64,000 nt of DNA from Limanda limanda. Its lineage: Eukaryota > Chordata > Actinopteri > Pleuronectiformes > Pleuronectidae. A program made the translations under genes and the position numbers. The stretch covers positions 19,991,639-20,055,638 of the forward strand of contig NC_083653.1 of the NCBI RefSeq assembly GCF_963576545.1. The letters are read 5' to 3'. The notes under the pieces are model-generated. The model ran no database searches. It had not been told where the DNA came from and worked only from the letters and a program-made list of their open reading frames with translations. This document shows positions 63,405 to 64,000 of this stretch, piece after piece. Within the stretch, counting starts at the first letter, position 1. Each line of letters starts with the position of its first letter.

Positions 63405-63510
63405 CCTCCTCCAAGGCCCAACAGTCCTCTTATGAGATCACATTTAATATCACTAGATCATGATTTTTATTTGGATCTGCACCACACTGAATATCATTCC
63501 CTGATGCCTT
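63405..63510. repeat. Truncated copy of hairpin-ended repeat
   Basis: CCTCCTCCAAGGCCCAACAGTC and TTTATTTGGATCTGCACCA match the start of the 42,300-42,660 copy. Confidence 0.6.
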
Positions 63511-63907
63511 CTTTTTTTTTTAAATAAAATGAAAAATCATTATTATCCTCTGAGTAATCAAGCAAAATATATAAAAGTGGTTTTGCATAGGCCTGCTCAG
63601 TAAAAGATAAATAAACATTTAATATGAATGAATATTAATAATTTTATTGCATTGGTGCAGCATCTCTGACAGTATGGTTGCTGAATTGACCTTACCTATT
63701 AGTGTTGGCCTCTATACAGACACAGAAAAATGCCACTCAAATTTCTATGAGCACCTTCTTGGTCATGTATTTACTATTTCTTTATCCCTTGCTCCAAAAC
63801 TATACCATCAAGCACAGAGGTAGCAACTACATTCCATACCACTCCAGTGCAACAGCTGCTCGATTCCCTTTGAAAGAACAGCAGACCAGGGCCCAGCTGA
63901 GCTTGTG

Positions 63908-64000
63908 GTAGAGGTTTACACAGGTACTCATACAACTGGAATAACATCCAAGTTACTTGTATTTCTATTTTGTACGCGATACACCTTTAACAGGCTTCTG
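63908..64000. repeat. Dispersed repeat family 2, copy 2 (runs off the window)
   Basis: About 85-90% similar by eye to 60,638-60,730. Cut by the right window edge. Confidence 0.8.

Larger units (their letters stand above)
58201..64000. other. Upstream flank of gabrr1, no recognised gene
   Basis: AT-rich intergenic DNA with a LINE relic (60,261-60,480), a truncated TTAA MITE (60,483-60,600), a repeated block (60,638-60,730 and 63,908-64,000), AT-rich simple sequence (61,780-61,825), (CA)n at 62,525-62,586 and a truncated hairpin-ended repeat (63,405-63,510). Confidence 0.5.

Overview
The window is vertebrate nuclear DNA, most likely from a percomorph ray-finned fish. It has GT-AG introns, vertebrate gene families with near full-length orthologues, abundant (CA)n/(TG)n microsatellites, and many short DNA-transposon-derived repeats typical of percomorph genomes. 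The species cannot be named from the sequence. I reconstructed four complete protein-coding genes exon by exon, all on the minus strand. No bacterial, organellar or CRISPR features are present.

Layout, left to right. (1) About 1-28,235 is a tandem duplication. Position 1 aligns to 14,375, and each unit carries a complete 16-coding-exon slc5a6 gene (sodium-dependent multivitamin transporter, SMVT). Copy A is at 1,841-9,564 (614 aa) and copy B at 19,510-25,998 (637 aa). Both end in a PDZ-binding tail. The units differ by a solo-LTR-like insertion in A, a 3.3 kb deletion in A, a MITE in B, a longer CAG tract in A, and a 23-codon tail difference. (2) 28,235-36,680 has no recognised coding gene. 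It holds old repeats, a 682 bp hAT-type MITE with a very GC-rich core, and a CpG-rich block with a minus-strand splice donor that could be the slc5a6 promoter and first exon. (3) 36,680-40,713 is rpl7l1 (6 coding exons, 247 aa), with one GC-AG intron. (4) 43,350-57,898 is gabrr1, the GABA-A rho1 subunit (10 coding exons, 475 aa). (5) 57,900-64,000 is its upstream flank, with a decayed LINE reverse transcriptase fragment and other repeats.

The genes are functionally unrelated: vitamin uptake at the plasma membrane, nucleolar/ribosomal assembly, and a retinal-type ligand-gated chloride channel. They do not form a pathway. The most informative biology is the young slc5a6 duplication, in which copy A has diverged at conserved transmembrane positions and appears to lack the upstream CpG-rich promoter. 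I found no convincing new molecular system.
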